DNA of 64,000 bases from NCBI RefSeq assembly GCF_018614055.1, contig NZ_JAGGPB010000013.1:62001-126000 (forward strand), written 5' to 3'. Shown here one piece after another: positions 47,886 through 57,754 of this stretch. The DNA comes from Streptomyces sp. ISL-98. Its GTDB lineage: Bacteria; Actinomycetota; Actinomycetes; Streptomycetales; Streptomycetaceae. How positions within the stretch are numbered: position 1 is the stretch's first letter; each line of letters starts with the position of its first letter. The position numbers and the translations under genes are program-made. A model generated the notes under the pieces. The model saw only the letters and a program-made list of their open reading frames with translations, did no database searches and had not been told where the DNA came from.

Positions 47886-49505
47886 ATGCGCGGAGCCGCG
47901 CAGGCCAAGTGGGCCGCATGTGCCGTGGCGGTCGTACTCGCCGCCTCGGCGTGCGGTGGGGGCGGCGCCGGCGGCGCAGAGGGTGTGGTCAGTTCCTCCT
48001 GGGCCGACCCGCAGAACCCCCTGGAGCCCGCGAACACCAACGAGGTGCAGGGCGGCAAGGTCCTCGACATGCTCTTCCGCGGTCTCAAGCGGTACGACGC
48101 GAAGACCGGCGAGGCCAAGGACATGGTCGCCGAGAAGATCGAGACCAAGGACTCGCAGAACTTCACCGTCACGATCAAGGACGGCTGGGCTTTCAGCAAC
48201 GGCGAGAAGGTCACCGCCAAGTCGTTCGTCGACGCCTGGAACTACGGCGCGCACCTCAAGAACAACCAGAAGAACGCGCCCTTCTTCGGCCAGATCGAGG
48301 GTTACGACAAGGTCCACCCGGAGAAGGGCCAGGCCACCGCCGACACCCTCTCCGGCCTCAAGGTGACGAACGACAGGACCTTCACCGTCAAGCTGACCCA
48401 GAAGTTCTCCACCTGGCCCGAGACCCTCGGTTACGCCGCCTTCGCACCGCTGCCCCGGGCGTTCTTCGACGACCACGACGCCTGGCTGTCCAAGCCCGTC
48501 GGCAACGGCCCGTACACCGTCGAGTCGTACGCCAAGGGTTCCCAGATGAGCATGCGCAAGTGGGACGGGTACAACGGCCCGGACAAGGCGCAGAACGGCG
48601 GCGTGGACCTCAAGGTCTACACCGACAACAACACCGCCTACACCGACCTGACAGCCGGCAACCTCGACCTGGTCGACGACGTCCCGGCCTCGCAGCTCAA
48701 GAACGTCGAGGCCGACCTCGGAGACCGGTACATCAACGTCCCGGCCGGCATCATCCAGACCCTCGCCTTCCCCTTCTACGACGAGAGGTGGGGTGCGGAA
48801 GGGCTGGAGAAGGTCCGTACGGGGCTGTCCAGGGCGATCGACCGCAGGCAGATCACCGACACGATCTTCCGGAAGACCCGCACCCCGGCCAAGGACTGGA
48901 CCTCCCCGGTCCTGGGCAAGGAGGCCGGCTTCGACGACGGCCTGTGCGGTGACGCGTGCGAGTTCGACCCGGAGGAGGCGAAGAAGCTCGTCGAAGAGGG
49001 CGGCGGTATCCCCGGCGGCACCCTGAAGATCTCGTACAACGCGGACACCGGCTCCCACAAGGACTGGGTCGACGCCGTCTGCAACAGCATCAACAACGCG
49101 CTGGGGAAGGCCAATTCGTGCGTCGGCAACCCGATCGGCACCTTCGCCGACTCCCGTAACCAGATCACCCAGAGCAAGATGACCGGCCCCTTCCGGGCCG
49201 GCTGGCAGATGGACTACCCACTGATCCAGAACTTCCTCCAGCCGCTCTACTACACCAACGCCTCGTCCAACGACGGCAAGTGGTCCAGCCCGGAGTTCGA
49301 CAAGCTCGTCGACGAGGCCAACGCCGAGAGCGACGTCGCGAAGGTGATCGCGAAGTTCCAGAAGGCGGAGAAGGTCGTACGCGACGAGATGGCCGCCATC
49401 CCGCTCTGGTACCAGAACGGCAGCGCGGGCTACTCCGAAAGGATCTCGAACGTGGCCCTGAACCCCTTCAGCGTCCCCGTCTACAACGAGATCAAGGTCA
49501 GCTGA
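47886..49505 (+). CDS. Oligopeptide ABC transporter substrate-binding lipoprotein, operon 2
   Basis: A 539-aa family 5 SBP with lipobox Cys23 (LAASACGGG). Shared with operon 1 are NPLEPANTNEVQGGKVLDML, FSNGEKVTAKSFVDAWNYGA and the PLPRAFF block, but many pocket-side segments differ (for example DDGLCGDACEFDP, and MTGPFRAGWQMDYPLIQNFL instead of FYRGGWVADYPLNVNFM), so the peptide preference may differ. AGGAGGG at 47873-47879 precedes the ATG at 47886. Unlike operon 1, no strong hairpin separates it from the permease gene. Confidence 0.92.
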   Translation: MRGAAQAKWAACAVAVVLAASACGGGGAGGAEGVVSSSWADPQNPLEPANTNEVQGGKVLDMLFRGLKRYDAKTGEAKDMVAEKIETKDSQNFTVTIKDGWAFSNGEKVTAKSFVDAWNYGAHLKNNQKNAPFFGQIEGYDKVHPEKGQATADTLSGLKVTNDRTFTVKLTQKFSTWPETLGYAAFAPLPRAFFDDHDAWLSKPVGNGPYTVESYAKGSQMSMRKWDGYNGPDKAQNGGVDLKVYTDNNTAYTDLTAGNLDLVDDVPASQLKNVEADLGDRYINVPAGIIQTLAFPFYDERWGAEGLEKVRTGLSRAIDRRQITDTIFRKTRTPAKDWTSPVLGKEAGFDDGLCGDACEFDPEEAKKLVEEGGGIPGGTLKISYNADTGSHKDWVDAVCNSINNALGKANSCVGNPIGTFADSRNQITQSKMTGPFRAGWQMDYPLIQNFLQPLYYTNASSNDGKWSSPEFDKLVDEANAESDVAKVIAKFQKAEKVVRDEMAAIPLWYQNGSAGYSERISNVALNPFSVPVYNEIKVS

Positions 49506-49544
49506 CACCGGCCACTGCGACCCCCGCGACCCCCGGAGCCCTCC

Positions 49545-50468
49545 ATGGGACGTTATGTGATCCGGCGTCTGCTGCAGATGATCCCGGTCTTCCTCGGCGC
49601 CACGCTGCTGATCTTCCTGATGGTGAACGTGATGGGCGACCCCATCGAGGGCCTCTGCGGCCCCCGGGCGTGCGACCCCGCCACCGCCGCCCGGCTGCGC
49701 GCCGAGTTCGGCCTCGACAAGCCCGTGTGGCAGCAATACCTGACGTACATGGGCAACGTCTTCACCGGGGACTTCGGCACCGCCTTCAACGGTCAGGAGG
49801 TCACCGAGCTGATGTCGACGGCTTTCCCCGTCACCATCCGGCTGACCGTCGTGGCCGTCGTCTTCGAGGTCGTCATCGGCATCAGCCTGGGCGTGCTCAC
49901 CGGCCTGCGCCGCGGCCGCCCCGTCGACACCGGTGTCCTGCTCCTGACCCTCGTGGTGATCTCGATCCCGACCTTCGTCACCGGCCTGCTGCTCCAGCTG
50001 CTGCTCGGTGTGAAGTGGGGAGTCATCAGGCCAGCGGTCTCGCCCGATGCCCCGGTCGACGAACTGCTGCTGCCCGGCCTCGTCCTGGCCTCGGTCTCAC
50101 TGGCGTACGTCACCCGCCTCACCAGGACATCCGTAGCCGAGAACTCCCGCGCCGACTACGTCCGTACGGCCGTCGCCAAGGGGCTGCCCAGACGCCGCGT
50201 CATCTCCAGGCACCTGCTGCGCAACTCACTGATCCCCGTGGTCACCTTCATCGGTACGGACGTGGGCGCCCTGATGGGCGGAGCCATCGTCACCGAGCGG
50301 ATCTTCAACATCCACGGCGTCGGCTACCAGCTCTACCAGGGCATCGTCCGGCAGAGCTCCCAGACCGTCGTCGGCTTCGTGACCGTGCTGGTGCTGGTCT
50401 TCCTGTTGGCGAATCTCATGGTCGACCTCTTGTACGCCGTACTCGACCCGAGGATTCGCTATGCCTGA
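49545..50468 (+). CDS. Oligopeptide ABC permease, DppB/OppB type, operon 2
   Basis: A 307-aa permease with MGRYVIRRLLQMIPVFLGAT at the N-terminus, about six helices, and the ATPase-contacting loop near YVRTAVAKGLPRRRVISRHLLRNSL. The first periplasmic loop carries a Cys pair (GLCGPRACDP) missing from operon 1. GGAG 9 nt upstream of the ATG is the likely Shine-Dalgarno. The stop overlaps the next start by 8 bp. Confidence 0.94.
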   Translation: MGRYVIRRLLQMIPVFLGATLLIFLMVNVMGDPIEGLCGPRACDPATAARLRAEFGLDKPVWQQYLTYMGNVFTGDFGTAFNGQEVTELMSTAFPVTIRLTVVAVVFEVVIGISLGVLTGLRRGRPVDTGVLLLTLVVISIPTFVTGLLLQLLLGVKWGVIRPAVSPDAPVDELLLPGLVLASVSLAYVTRLTRTSVAENSRADYVRTAVAKGLPRRRVISRHLLRNSLIPVVTFIGTDVGALMGGAIVTERIFNIHGVGYQLYQGIVRQSSQTVVGFVTVLVLVFLLANLMVDLLYAVLDPRIRYA

Positions 50469-51468
50469 GCCGGAGTACGACGACGGGGGAGCCATCGGCC
50501 GGACCGGAGCCGGAGGTGCGATGGATCTTGCTGTGGACGAGGGTGCATCGCTGGAGCGGCATCCATCAGCCGCCTCCGGCGGACAGGCTCCGGGCGGCCC
50601 CCAGGGCACGGGCCCGGCGGGCAAGCCGCGCAGTCTGTGGTCAGACGCCTGGCACGATCTGCGGCGCAACCCGGTCTTCATCGTCTCCGGCCTGATCATC
50701 GTCTTCCTCGTGATCATCTCGCTCTGGCCGTCGCTGATCGCGAGCGGCAGCCCGCACCAGTGCGACCTGGCCAGGGCCCAGGAGGGCTCCCAGCCCGGCC
50801 ATCCCTTCGGCTTCGACGGCCAGGGCTGCGACGTCTACACGCGCACCGTCTACGGCGCCAGGACCTCGGTCACCGTCGGCGTCTGCTCCACCCTCGGCGT
50901 GGCGCTGCTCGGCAGCATCCTGGGCGGGCTCGCCGGCTTCTTCGGCGGCGCGTGGGACGCGCTGCTGTCCCGTATCACCGACATCTTCTTCGGCATCCCC
51001 GTCGTCCTCGGCGGCCTCGTCTTCCTCTCCGTCATCACCAGTACCACCGTCTGGCCGGTGATCGGATTCATCGTGCTGCTCGGCTGGCCGCAGATCGCCC
51101 GCATCGCGCGCGGCTCGGTGATCACCGCCAAGCAGAACGACTACGTACAGGCGGCGCGGGCGCTGGGCGCGAGCAGCTCGCGGATGCTGCTGCGGCACGT
51201 CACCCCCAACGCGGTCGCCCCCGTCATCGTCGTGGCGACCATCGCGCTCGGTACGTACATCTCACTGGAGGCGACCCTGTCGTACCTCGGCGTCGGCCTG
51301 AAGCCACCCGCCGTGTCCTGGGGCATCGACATCTCGTCCGCCTCGCAGTACGTCCGCAACGCCCCGCACATGCTGCTCTGGCCGGCGGGCGCGCTCGCGA
51401 TCACGGTGCTCGCGTTCATCATGCTCGGCGACGCGGTGCGCGACGCCCTCGATCCCAAGCTGCGCTGA
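50461..51468 (+). CDS. Oligopeptide ABC permease, DppC/OppC type, operon 2
   Basis: A 335-aa permease. Compared with the operon 1 subunit it has a longer, Gly/Pro-rich cytoplasmic N-terminus (about 58 residues, without the Lys-rich part), then SLWSDAWHDLRRNPVFIVSG and about six helices. TVYGARTSVTVG and YVQAARALGASSSRMLLRHVTPN mark the family, and the loop before the second helix has two cysteines (HQCDLARAQ, GQGCDVYTR). It is translationally coupled to the preceding gene. Confidence 0.94.
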   Translation: MPEPEYDDGGAIGRTGAGGAMDLAVDEGASLERHPSAASGGQAPGGPQGTGPAGKPRSLWSDAWHDLRRNPVFIVSGLIIVFLVIISLWPSLIASGSPHQCDLARAQEGSQPGHPFGFDGQGCDVYTRTVYGARTSVTVGVCSTLGVALLGSILGGLAGFFGGAWDALLSRITDIFFGIPVVLGGLVFLSVITSTTVWPVIGFIVLLGWPQIARIARGSVITAKQNDYVQAARALGASSSRMLLRHVTPNAVAPVIVVATIALGTYISLEATLSYLGVGLKPPAVSWGIDISSASQYVRNAPHMLLWPAGALAITVLAFIMLGDAVRDALDPKLR

Positions 51469-51479
51469 GGAGCCCCGCC

Positions 51480-52454
51480 ATGTTGCTCGAAGTGCGCGAC
51501 CTGCACGTGGAATTCCGTATGCGCGACGGGATCGCCAAGGCCGTCAATGGCGTCAACTACGCGGTGGACGAAGGCGAGACGCTGGCCGTGCTCGGCGAGT
51601 CGGGCTCCGGGAAGTCCGTCACCGCGCAGGCGATCATGGGCATCCTCGATATGCCGCCAGGGAAGATCACCGGCGGCGAGATCGTCTTCCAGGGTCGTGA
51701 TCTGCTGAAGCTCAAGGAGGATGAGCGGCGGAAGGTCAGGGGCCGGGAAATGGCCATGATCTTCCAGGACGCGCTGTCCTCCCTCAACCCCGTGCTCAGC
51801 GTGGGCGATCAGCTCGGCGAGATGTTCATCGTCCACAAGGGGATGTCCAGGAAGGACGCGAAGGCGAAGGCCGTCGAGCTGATGGACCGGGTGCGCATCC
51901 CGGCGGCCAAGGAACGGGTCGGGCAGTATCCGCACCAGTTCTCCGGCGGTATGCGCCAGCGCATCATGATCGCGATGGCGCTCGCCCTGGAGCCCTCGCT
52001 GATCATTGCGGACGAACCGACGACCGCGCTGGATGTGACCGTACAGGCGCAGGTCATGGAGCTGCTCGCGGAGTTGCAGCGCGAGCTCGGGATGGGGCTC
52101 ATCCTCATCACCCACGACCTGGGCGTCGTCGCCGACGTCGCCGACAAGATCGCGGTGATGTACGCGGGCAAGATCGTGGAGACCGCACCGGTCCACCCGG
52201 TCTACAAGGCACCCGCCCACCCGTACACCAAGGGCCTGCTCGAATCGATCCCGCGGCTGGACCAGAAGGGCCAGGAGCTGTACGCGATCAAGGGCCTGCC
52301 GCCGAACCTGATGAACATCCCGCCGGGCTGCCCCTTCAACCCGCGTTGCCCGCTGGCCCGGGACGTGTGCCGGACGGATGTGCCGCCGTTGTACGAGGTC
52401 TCGGAGGAGCGCGGGACCGCGTGCCACTTCTGGCAGGAGGCACTCAATGGCTGA
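51480..52454 (+). CDS. Oligopeptide ABC transporter ATPase, OppD type, operon 2
   Basis: A 324-aa ATPase with Walker A GESGSGKS, signature FSGGMRQR, Walker [13 protein letters not shown], switch LITHD, and a C-terminal oligo_HPY domain with cysteines (CPFNPRCPLARDVC ... CHFW). Long identical blocks with the operon 1 protein (for instance [28 protein letters not shown]) show recent common ancestry, although it lacks the roughly 20-residue N-terminal extension. GAGGAG lies 7 nt before the ATG. Confidence 0.95.
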   Translation: MLLEVRDLHVEFRMRDGIAKAVNGVNYAVDEGETLAVLGESGSGKSVTAQAIMGILDMPPGKITGGEIVFQGRDLLKLKEDERRKVRGREMAMIFQDALSSLNPVLSVGDQLGEMFIVHKGMSRKDAKAKAVELMDRVRIPAAKERVGQYPHQFSGGMRQRIMIAMALALEPSLIIADEPTTALDVTVQAQVMELLAELQRELGMGLILITHDLGVVADVADKIAVMYAGKIVETAPVHPVYKAPAHPYTKGLLESIPRLDQKGQELYAIKGLPPNLMNIPPGCPFNPRCPLARDVCRTDVPPLYEVSEERGTACHFWQEALNG

Positions 52455-53520
52455 GCCGATCACTGCCGAGCCGATTCTTGAGGTGCGAGGCCTGCACAAG
52501 CACTATCCCCTCACCCAGGGCATTCTCTTCAAGAAGCAGATCGGCGCGGTCAGGGCGGTCGACGGTGTCGATCTCGACCTGGGGGCGGGGGAGACGCTCG
52601 GCATCGTGGGGGAGTCGGGCTGCGGCAAGTCGACCCTCGCCAAGATGCTGGTGCACCTGGAGAAGCCGACGGCCGGGTCGATCCGGTACCAGGGCGAGGA
52701 CATCACCCAGCTGTCCGGGCGCGCACTGAAGGCCGTACGCCGCAACATCCAGATGGTGTTCCAGGACCCGTACACGTCACTGAACCCCCGTATGACGGTC
52801 GGCGACATCATCGGTGAGCCGTACGAGATCCATCCCGAGGTGGCCCCCAAGGGCTCGCGCCGGCAGAAGGTCCAGGACCTGCTGGACGTCGTCGGGCTCA
52901 ACCCGGAGTACATCAACCGCTATCCGCACCAGTTCAGCGGCGGGCAGCGGCAGCGGATCGGCATCGCGCGGGGCCTTGCCCTCCAGCCGGAGATCATCGT
53001 GGCCGACGAGCCGGTGTCGGCGCTGGACGTCTCGGTGCAGGCGCAGGTCATCAACCTGCTGGACAAGCTCCAGAGCGAATTCCGGCTGAGTTACGTGTTC
53101 ATCGCCCACGACCTGTCGATCGTGCGGCACATCTCGGACCGGGTCGGCGTGATGTATCTGGGGCGGATCGTGGAGATCGGCACGGACGAGCAGATCTACG
53201 AGCATCCGACGCACCCGTACACGCAGGCGCTGCTGTCCGCCGTGCCCGTGCCCGACCCGACCGCGCGCGAGCACCGCGAGCGGATCCTCCTGACGGGCGA
53301 CGTGCCCTCGCCCGCGAACATCCCCTCGGGCTGCCGCTTCCGTACGCGCTGCCGGAAGGCACAGGAACGGTGCGCGCTGGAGGTGCCGCTGCTGGCGGTG
53401 CCGGCGGTCTTCCGGGACACGGAGGGGCCGGCGGACCATGATTCGGCGTGCCATTTCGCGGAGGAGATCCGGGTGGTTTCGGGGGAGGAGGGGGCGGGCG
53501 CGCGCGCCACAGCGCCATAA
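52447..53520 (+). CDS. Oligopeptide ABC transporter ATPase, OppF type, operon 2
   Basis: A 357-aa ATPase with Walker A GESGCGKS, QMVFQDPYTSLNPRM, signature FSGGQRQR, Walker B IIVADEPVSALD and the switch IAHD. The C-terminal region (HPYTQALLSAVPVPDP, CRFRTRCRKAQERC) matches its operon 1 counterpart closely, but it lacks that protein's acidic N-terminal extension and has a different tail (GEEGAGARATAP). The ATG overlaps the previous stop by 8 bp. Confidence 0.95.
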   Translation: MAEPITAEPILEVRGLHKHYPLTQGILFKKQIGAVRAVDGVDLDLGAGETLGIVGESGCGKSTLAKMLVHLEKPTAGSIRYQGEDITQLSGRALKAVRRNIQMVFQDPYTSLNPRMTVGDIIGEPYEIHPEVAPKGSRRQKVQDLLDVVGLNPEYINRYPHQFSGGQRQRIGIARGLALQPEIIVADEPVSALDVSVQAQVINLLDKLQSEFRLSYVFIAHDLSIVRHISDRVGVMYLGRIVEIGTDEQIYEHPTHPYTQALLSAVPVPDPTAREHRERILLTGDVPSPANIPSGCRFRTRCRKAQERCALEVPLLAVPAVFRDTEGPADHDSACHFAEEIRVVSGEEGAGARATAP

Positions 53521-53539
53521 CTGCCCTTCAATTTCTTTA

Positions 53540-53653
53540 ACAGCCAGGCAACTTGGCTGTCGCAACTCCGATATACGAACGCGCCATTCTGAATGGCGTA
53601 CGGCCGTGCGGGTGCCGTAAACCGGCCGGGGCGCCATGTCGCCCCGGCCGGTT
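53540..53653. terminator. Three hairpins after Opp operon 2
   Basis: ACAGCCA/TGGCTGT (53540-53560, 7 bp), CGCCATTC/GAATGGCG (53582-53598, 8 bp) and AACCGGCCGGGGCG/CGCCCCGGCCGGTT (53620-53653, 14 bp, loop 6) follow each other between convergent genes. The last is the strongest terminator candidate; the second could instead be a protein-binding palindrome. Confidence 0.75.
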
Positions 53654-53683
53654 GCCATGCGTAGCCCCGGAGGGCGTCCGGAG

Positions 53684-53728
53684 GGTCTGGGGGCGTGCCC
53701 CCAGTTCGGGAGGGGAAGGGCAGGGGAA
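53684..53728 (+). repeat. Short intergenic repeat, family C copy 2
   Basis: GGTC, then the hairpin TGGGGGCGTGCCCCCA, then GTTCGGGA and a GGGCAGGGGAA tail. The same arrangement occurs at 7824-7869. It lies just beyond the 3' end of the S9 peptidase gene. Confidence 0.55.
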
Positions 53729-53745
53729 CAAGCTCCGCGCAGCGG

Positions 53746-55872
53746 CTACCGCACCGCCGACAGCGAGCGCTTCAGGAAGTCGACCTGCAACAGCAGCAGA
53801 TTCTCCGCGACCTGCTCCTGTGGCGTCATATGCGTCACCCCGGACAGCGGAAGCACCTCATGCGCCCGTCCCGCCCCCAGCAACGCCGAAGACAGCCGCA
53901 GCGTATGCGCCGCCACCACGTTGTCGTCCGCCAGACCGTGGACGATCATCAATGGGCGGTGCTGATCGGCCACTTCGGAAAGCCCGTCCCCCGTGACGAG
54001 CGAATTCGCCGCGTACACGTCCGGCTGCGAGCCCGGATCCCCGAGATACCGTTCCGTGTAGTGCGTGTCGTACAGCCGCCAGTCGGTGACCGGCGCACCC
54101 GCGATCCCCGCATGGAAGACATCGGGCCGGCGCAGCACCGCCAGCGCCGCCAGGTAGCCGCCGAACGACCAGCCCCGGATCGCGACCCGTCCGAGGTCCA
54201 GCGGGAAGTCGGCCGCCAGCGCCTGCAGCGCCTCGACCTGGTCGTCCAGCGTGAGCGTAAACGCGTTGCGGATCGCCTTCTCCCAGCCCGGCGAGCGCCC
54301 GGGGGTGCCCCGCCCGTCGGCGACGACCACCGCGAAGCCCTGGTCGGCGAACCACTGCGAGGTGAGGTGGGCATTGTGCGCGGCGACCGCCCGCCGCGCG
54401 TGCGGCCCGCCGTACGGGTCCATGAGGACCGGAAGCGGACCATCCCCCTCCTCGTACCCCGCCGGAAGCAGAACGGCGCACGGAATCCGGCGCGCGCCCC
54501 CCTCGACCAACCGCACGCGCGCCCGCAGAACCGGCTCCTCCGCGTACGACGTGACCACCGCCTCCCGCTTGCCGTCGCGAAGTACCGAAACGACTGTGCC
54601 GCTGCTCTCCGGACGGGCCGAGGCCAGCACCGTCACCCCGCCCGACCGGACCGCGGAATGCACCCCGGCCCCCTCCGAAAGACGCTCCACGCCCAGCTCG
54701 TTGACCCGGTAGACATGCACTTCGCCGGTCTCCGGAGCCGCCGCCTCCGTGCCCGCCGACGCCGAAACGAGCACATCGCTGTCCGAAACGTCCAGCACCG
54801 CACGTACATGCAACTGCGGCCCGGTCAGCGCCCGGTCGCCGACCGTCAGCACCCGCGCCCCGCCCTCGTCCGCGATCCGTACGAGCCGCCCGTCGGGGGC
54901 CCACACCGGCACCCCGTCGAAGAGTTCCAGCCACGCCTCGTCCTCGTCCGCGTGCACGGTCCTGGTCCTGCCGGTCTCGGTGTCCACCGCCAGATGCAGC
55001 TGACTGCGCTGATCCCGCGCCTGTACGAGCAGCAGCGGCGCACCCGCCTCCGACCAGTGGACCCGGGCCAGATACGGATGCCGGACCCGGTCCCACGTCA
55101 CCTCCGTACGCGCCCCGTCCAGGCCGTACAGGAAGAGGCGTACGTCCGCATTGGGGGTCCCCGCCGCCGGGTACGCGACCCGCGCCGGTTCGGCCTCCGG
55201 ACGCGCCGGGTCGGAGATCCACCAGCGCCCCACGGCCGCGTCGTCGGCGCGGGCGACCAGCAGCCGGTCCGAATCCGGCGACCACCAGAAGCCGCGCGAG
55301 CGGGACATCTCCTCAGCCGCGATGAACTCCGCCAGGCCGTACGTCGTGTGCTCGTCCTCCGGCTCGGCGAGCGCCCGGTCACCGGCGCCCTCGGTGTCGA
55401 TCACGCGCAGGGCGCCCCCGGCGACGTACGCGACATGCCGCCCGTCGGGGGAGGGGCGGGGGTCGAGAACCGGTCCCGCAGCAGGCAGTTCGCGCGCCGT
55501 ACCCGCCCGCAGCTCCGCCGTGAACAGCCGCCCGGACAGCGCGAACGCCGCCAGTTCGACCGCCGCGTCCACGGCGTACGAGACGATGCCCGCCGACCCC
55601 TCGCGACTGCGCTCGCGCCTGGCCCGTTCCTGCGCCGACAGCCGCTCCGCGGCGCCGCCCAGCAACTGGCCGGGATCCGCCGCGATGCGCTCCTGCGCGC
55701 CCCCCTCAAGATCAAGTACCCAGAGCGCGTTGGCGCGATCGGTGCCGGACGGGGAGCGGAGAAAGACCACACGCGTCCCGTCGGGCGACACGGTGAACGC
55801 CCGCGGTGCGCCGAGGGTGAAGCGCTGAGTCCTGGCGTGCTGCCTGGGGAAGGAGAGCTGCTTCGAGTTCAT
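53746..55872 (-). CDS. Prolyl oligopeptidase family (S9) serine peptidase, DPP4-like
   Basis: A 708-aa peptidase. The N-terminal two thirds look like a beta-propeller with repeated strand motifs (PRPSPDGRHVAYV, WWSPDSDRLLVAR, PVWAPDGRLVRI). The C-terminal alpha/beta-hydrolase domain has Ser569 in GWSFGGY, Asp649 in HGLADDNV and His681 in GVTHM, the full catalytic triad. EE in FIAAEEMSRSRG matches the double-Glu motif that binds the peptide N-terminus in DPP4. No signal peptide is evident, so it is probably cytoplasmic. The ATG at 55872 (MNSKQLSF) was chosen over an earlier in-frame ATG at 55929. It lies downstream of the peptide transporters, which may supply substrates. Confidence 0.92.
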   Translation of the reverse strand: MNSKQLSFPRQHARTQRFTLGAPRAFTVSPDGTRVVFLRSPSGTDRANALWVLDLEGGAQERIAADPGQLLGGAAERLSAQERARRERSREGSAGIVSYAVDAAVELAAFALSGRLFTAELRAGTARELPAAGPVLDPRPSPDGRHVAYVAGGALRVIDTEGAGDRALAEPEDEHTTYGLAEFIAAEEMSRSRGFWWSPDSDRLLVARADDAAVGRWWISDPARPEAEPARVAYPAAGTPNADVRLFLYGLDGARTEVTWDRVRHPYLARVHWSEAGAPLLLVQARDQRSQLHLAVDTETGRTRTVHADEDEAWLELFDGVPVWAPDGRLVRIADEGGARVLTVGDRALTGPQLHVRAVLDVSDSDVLVSASAGTEAAAPETGEVHVYRVNELGVERLSEGAGVHSAVRSGGVTVLASARPESSGTVVSVLRDGKREAVVTSYAEEPVLRARVRLVEGGARRIPCAVLLPAGYEEGDGPLPVLMDPYGGPHARRAVAAHNAHLTSQWFADQGFAVVVADGRGTPGRSPGWEKAIRNAFTLTLDDQVEALQALAADFPLDLGRVAIRGWSFGGYLAALAVLRRPDVFHAGIAGAPVTDWRLYDTHYTERYLGDPGSQPDVYAANSLVTGDGLSEVADQHRPLMIVHGLADDNVVAAHTLRLSSALLGAGRAHEVLPLSGVTHMTPQEQVAENLLLLQVDFLKRSLSAVR

Positions 55873-55932
55873 GCGCCAGAAGCTACCGTTCCCCGCCCTT
55901 GTCCATGCGCCCCTCGTGCTGCCGTGCACCGA

Positions 55933-55960
55933 TCAATGCGAACGCACTGATAGTTATGAT
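55933..55960 (+). promoter_or_regulatory. Candidate promoter for the small membrane protein gene
   Basis: TATGAT at 55955-55960 is a good -10 box. TCAATG at 55933-55938 is a weak -35 at 16-bp spacing. It lies about 90 bp upstream of the GTG at 56052. Confidence 0.35.
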
Positions 55961-56051
55961 CCGTAGCGCTAGGTGGGTATGAACCTGCTGGCGCCTGTCG
56001 TCATGCCCGCTCCGACCCGAGTCCGACCTGAGTAAGTGGAGGTGAACCGCC

Positions 56052-56246
56052 GTGGCACTCTCGATTTCGGCGGTAGTGCTGTTGGCGATCATCGTCGTCC
56101 TGATGGTCCGGAAATCCGGGCTGAAGGCCGGACATGCAGTGGTTTGCGTCCTGCTCGGCTTCTACTTGGCCAGCTCGTCCATCGCCCCCACGATCAGCGA
56201 ACTCACCACAAACGTGGCCGGGATGATCGGCGGCATCAAGTTCTGA
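56052..56246 (+). CDS. Small conserved membrane protein
   Basis: A 64-aa protein with two hydrophobic helices (SISAVVLLAIIVVLMVRKSG and HAVVCVLLGFYLASSSIAP) joined by a basic turn, and a short C-terminal tail (TTNVAGMIGGIKF). From memory similar small proteins sit beside mshB in other streptomycetes; function is unknown. GGAGG at 56038-56042 precedes the GTG. It ends 23 bp before mshB and may be cotranscribed with it. Confidence 0.8.
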   Translation: MALSISAVVLLAIIVVLMVRKSGLKAGHAVVCVLLGFYLASSSIAPTISELTTNVAGMIGGIKF

Positions 56247-56269
56247 CCCATGCCTCGTAGGGTGGTCCC

Positions 56270-57157
56270 ATGACGGACCACCCAGCCCGTCGTCTGCTTC
56301 TGGTGCACGCGCACCCCGACGACGAGTCGATCAACAACGGCGCCACCATGGCCAAGTACGCCGCCGAGGGCGCCGGAGTCACCCTGCTGACCTGCACGCT
56401 CGGCGAGGAGGGGGAGATCATCCCGCCCGCTCTCGCGCACCTGGCCGCGGACCGCGACGACACCCTCGGCCCCCATCGCATCGGCGAACTGGCCGCAGCG
56501 ATGAAGGAGCTGGGGGTCGGCGACCACCGCTTCCTGGGCGGCCCCGGCCGGTTCCGCGACTCCGGAATGATGGGCGCCATCCAGAACCACCGCGAAGGCG
56601 CCTTCTGGGCCACGCCGGTGGACGAGGCGGCGGCGTACCTCGTCGAAGTGATCCGTTCCGTACGCCCGCAGGTCCTCGTGACGTACGACCCGGACGGCGG
56701 CTACGGGCACCCGGATCACATCCAGGCCCACCGCGTCGCGATGCGCGCCGCCGACCTCGCGGCCGACGCAGACTTCCGTCCGGACCTCGGGGCGCCGCAC
56801 ACCATCGCCAAGATCTACTGGAACCGGGTGCCGCGCACGGTGGTCGAGGACGGCTTCGCCCGCCTGCGCACGGCCGGGGCGAGCTTCCCCGGTACCGGCG
56901 CGGCGGACGACGTCCCCGGCGTGGTCGACGACGCGCGGATCACCACGGAGATCGACGGCACGCCGTACGCGGCGGCCAAGGCGGCCGCGATGGCCGCCCA
57001 CGCCACCCAGGTCGCGGTCGAGGGCGACTTCTTCGCACTCTCCAACGAACTGGGCCAGCCGATCTTCACCACAGAGTTCTACGAGTTGGTACGGGGCGAA
57101 CGCGGTGTCCCCGCCGGCCGCGAGACCGACCTCTTCGCGGGAGTGGTGACGTCATGA
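56270..57157 (+). CDS. mshB: Mycothiol biosynthesis deacetylase MshB
   Basis: Removes the acetyl group from GlcNAc-inositol in the synthesis of mycothiol, the actinobacterial counterpart of glutathione. The 295-aa protein has the zinc motif AHPDDE (residues 14-19), the second ligand region [12 protein letters not shown] and the PIG-L fold. The downstream DUF6113-like gene overlaps by 4 bp (57154-57157), so the two are coupled. Confidence 0.95.
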   Translation: MTDHPARRLLLVHAHPDDESINNGATMAKYAAEGAGVTLLTCTLGEEGEIIPPALAHLAADRDDTLGPHRIGELAAAMKELGVGDHRFLGGPGRFRDSGMMGAIQNHREGAFWATPVDEAAAYLVEVIRSVRPQVLVTYDPDGGYGHPDHIQAHRVAMRAADLAADADFRPDLGAPHTIAKIYWNRVPRTVVEDGFARLRTAGASFPGTGAADDVPGVVDDARITTEIDGTPYAAAKAAAMAAHATQVAVEGDFFALSNELGQPIFTTEFYELVRGERGVPAGRETDLFAGVVTS

Positions 57158-57579
57158 CACAACGCAAGAATCCGCCGGCGCCGACGCCGCCCGCCGGACT
57201 GGCCGCGCCCTTCAACCCGGGCCGGGCCGGCGCGTATCTGCTGCTCGCCGTGATCGGCGCGCTGGTCGGCGCCGCGGGCGTCCTCGTCCACGCGGCGTGG
57301 ATCCCCGGCGGGCTGCTGCTCGCACTGCTCGCCACGACGGGCGTCTTCTACGGCGGCATGTACGCGATGGGCACCAAGGCGGGGGTCGGCGCGTCCGCCG
57401 CGGGCTGGATCGTCTCCATCGTGCTGATGACCGTCAGCCGCCCCGAGGGCGACCTTCTCATCGGAGGCAGTCTCGTGTCGTACGCCTACATGTTGGGCGG
57501 AATGGGACTCGCTGTGATCTGCGCCACGATGCTGCCCCTGCCGCAACGCGGTTCTGACGGCGCCCGACTTGGCAAATGA
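57154..57579 (+). CDS. DUF6113-like integral membrane protein
   Basis: A 141-aa protein with a Pro-rich N-terminus and four or so helices ([79 protein letters not shown]). It fits the Streptomyces DUF6113 family, of unknown function, recalled from memory. Its ATG overlaps the mshB stop by 4 bp, so it belongs to that operon. Confidence 0.78.
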   Translation: MTQRKNPPAPTPPAGLAAPFNPGRAGAYLLLAVIGALVGAAGVLVHAAWIPGGLLLALLATTGVFYGGMYAMGTKAGVGASAAGWIVSIVLMTVSRPEGDLLIGGSLVSYAYMLGGMGLAVICATMLPLPQRGSDGARLGK

Positions 57580-57754
57580 CGTACCACTTGGGTCCGTGAA
57601 TTGACCGCGCTCGCACGGCCGTAGGAACCTCGCTTCCATGGTCGCGGGACGGCTGTCGGCGGCGGCCAGTATGGTGGTGCGCGCCGCCGAGCTGCCCGCA
57701 GCAGGCATGCAAGAACGTAAGAGCGGGCGGCGGAGCTAACCGGGAGAACCTGCC

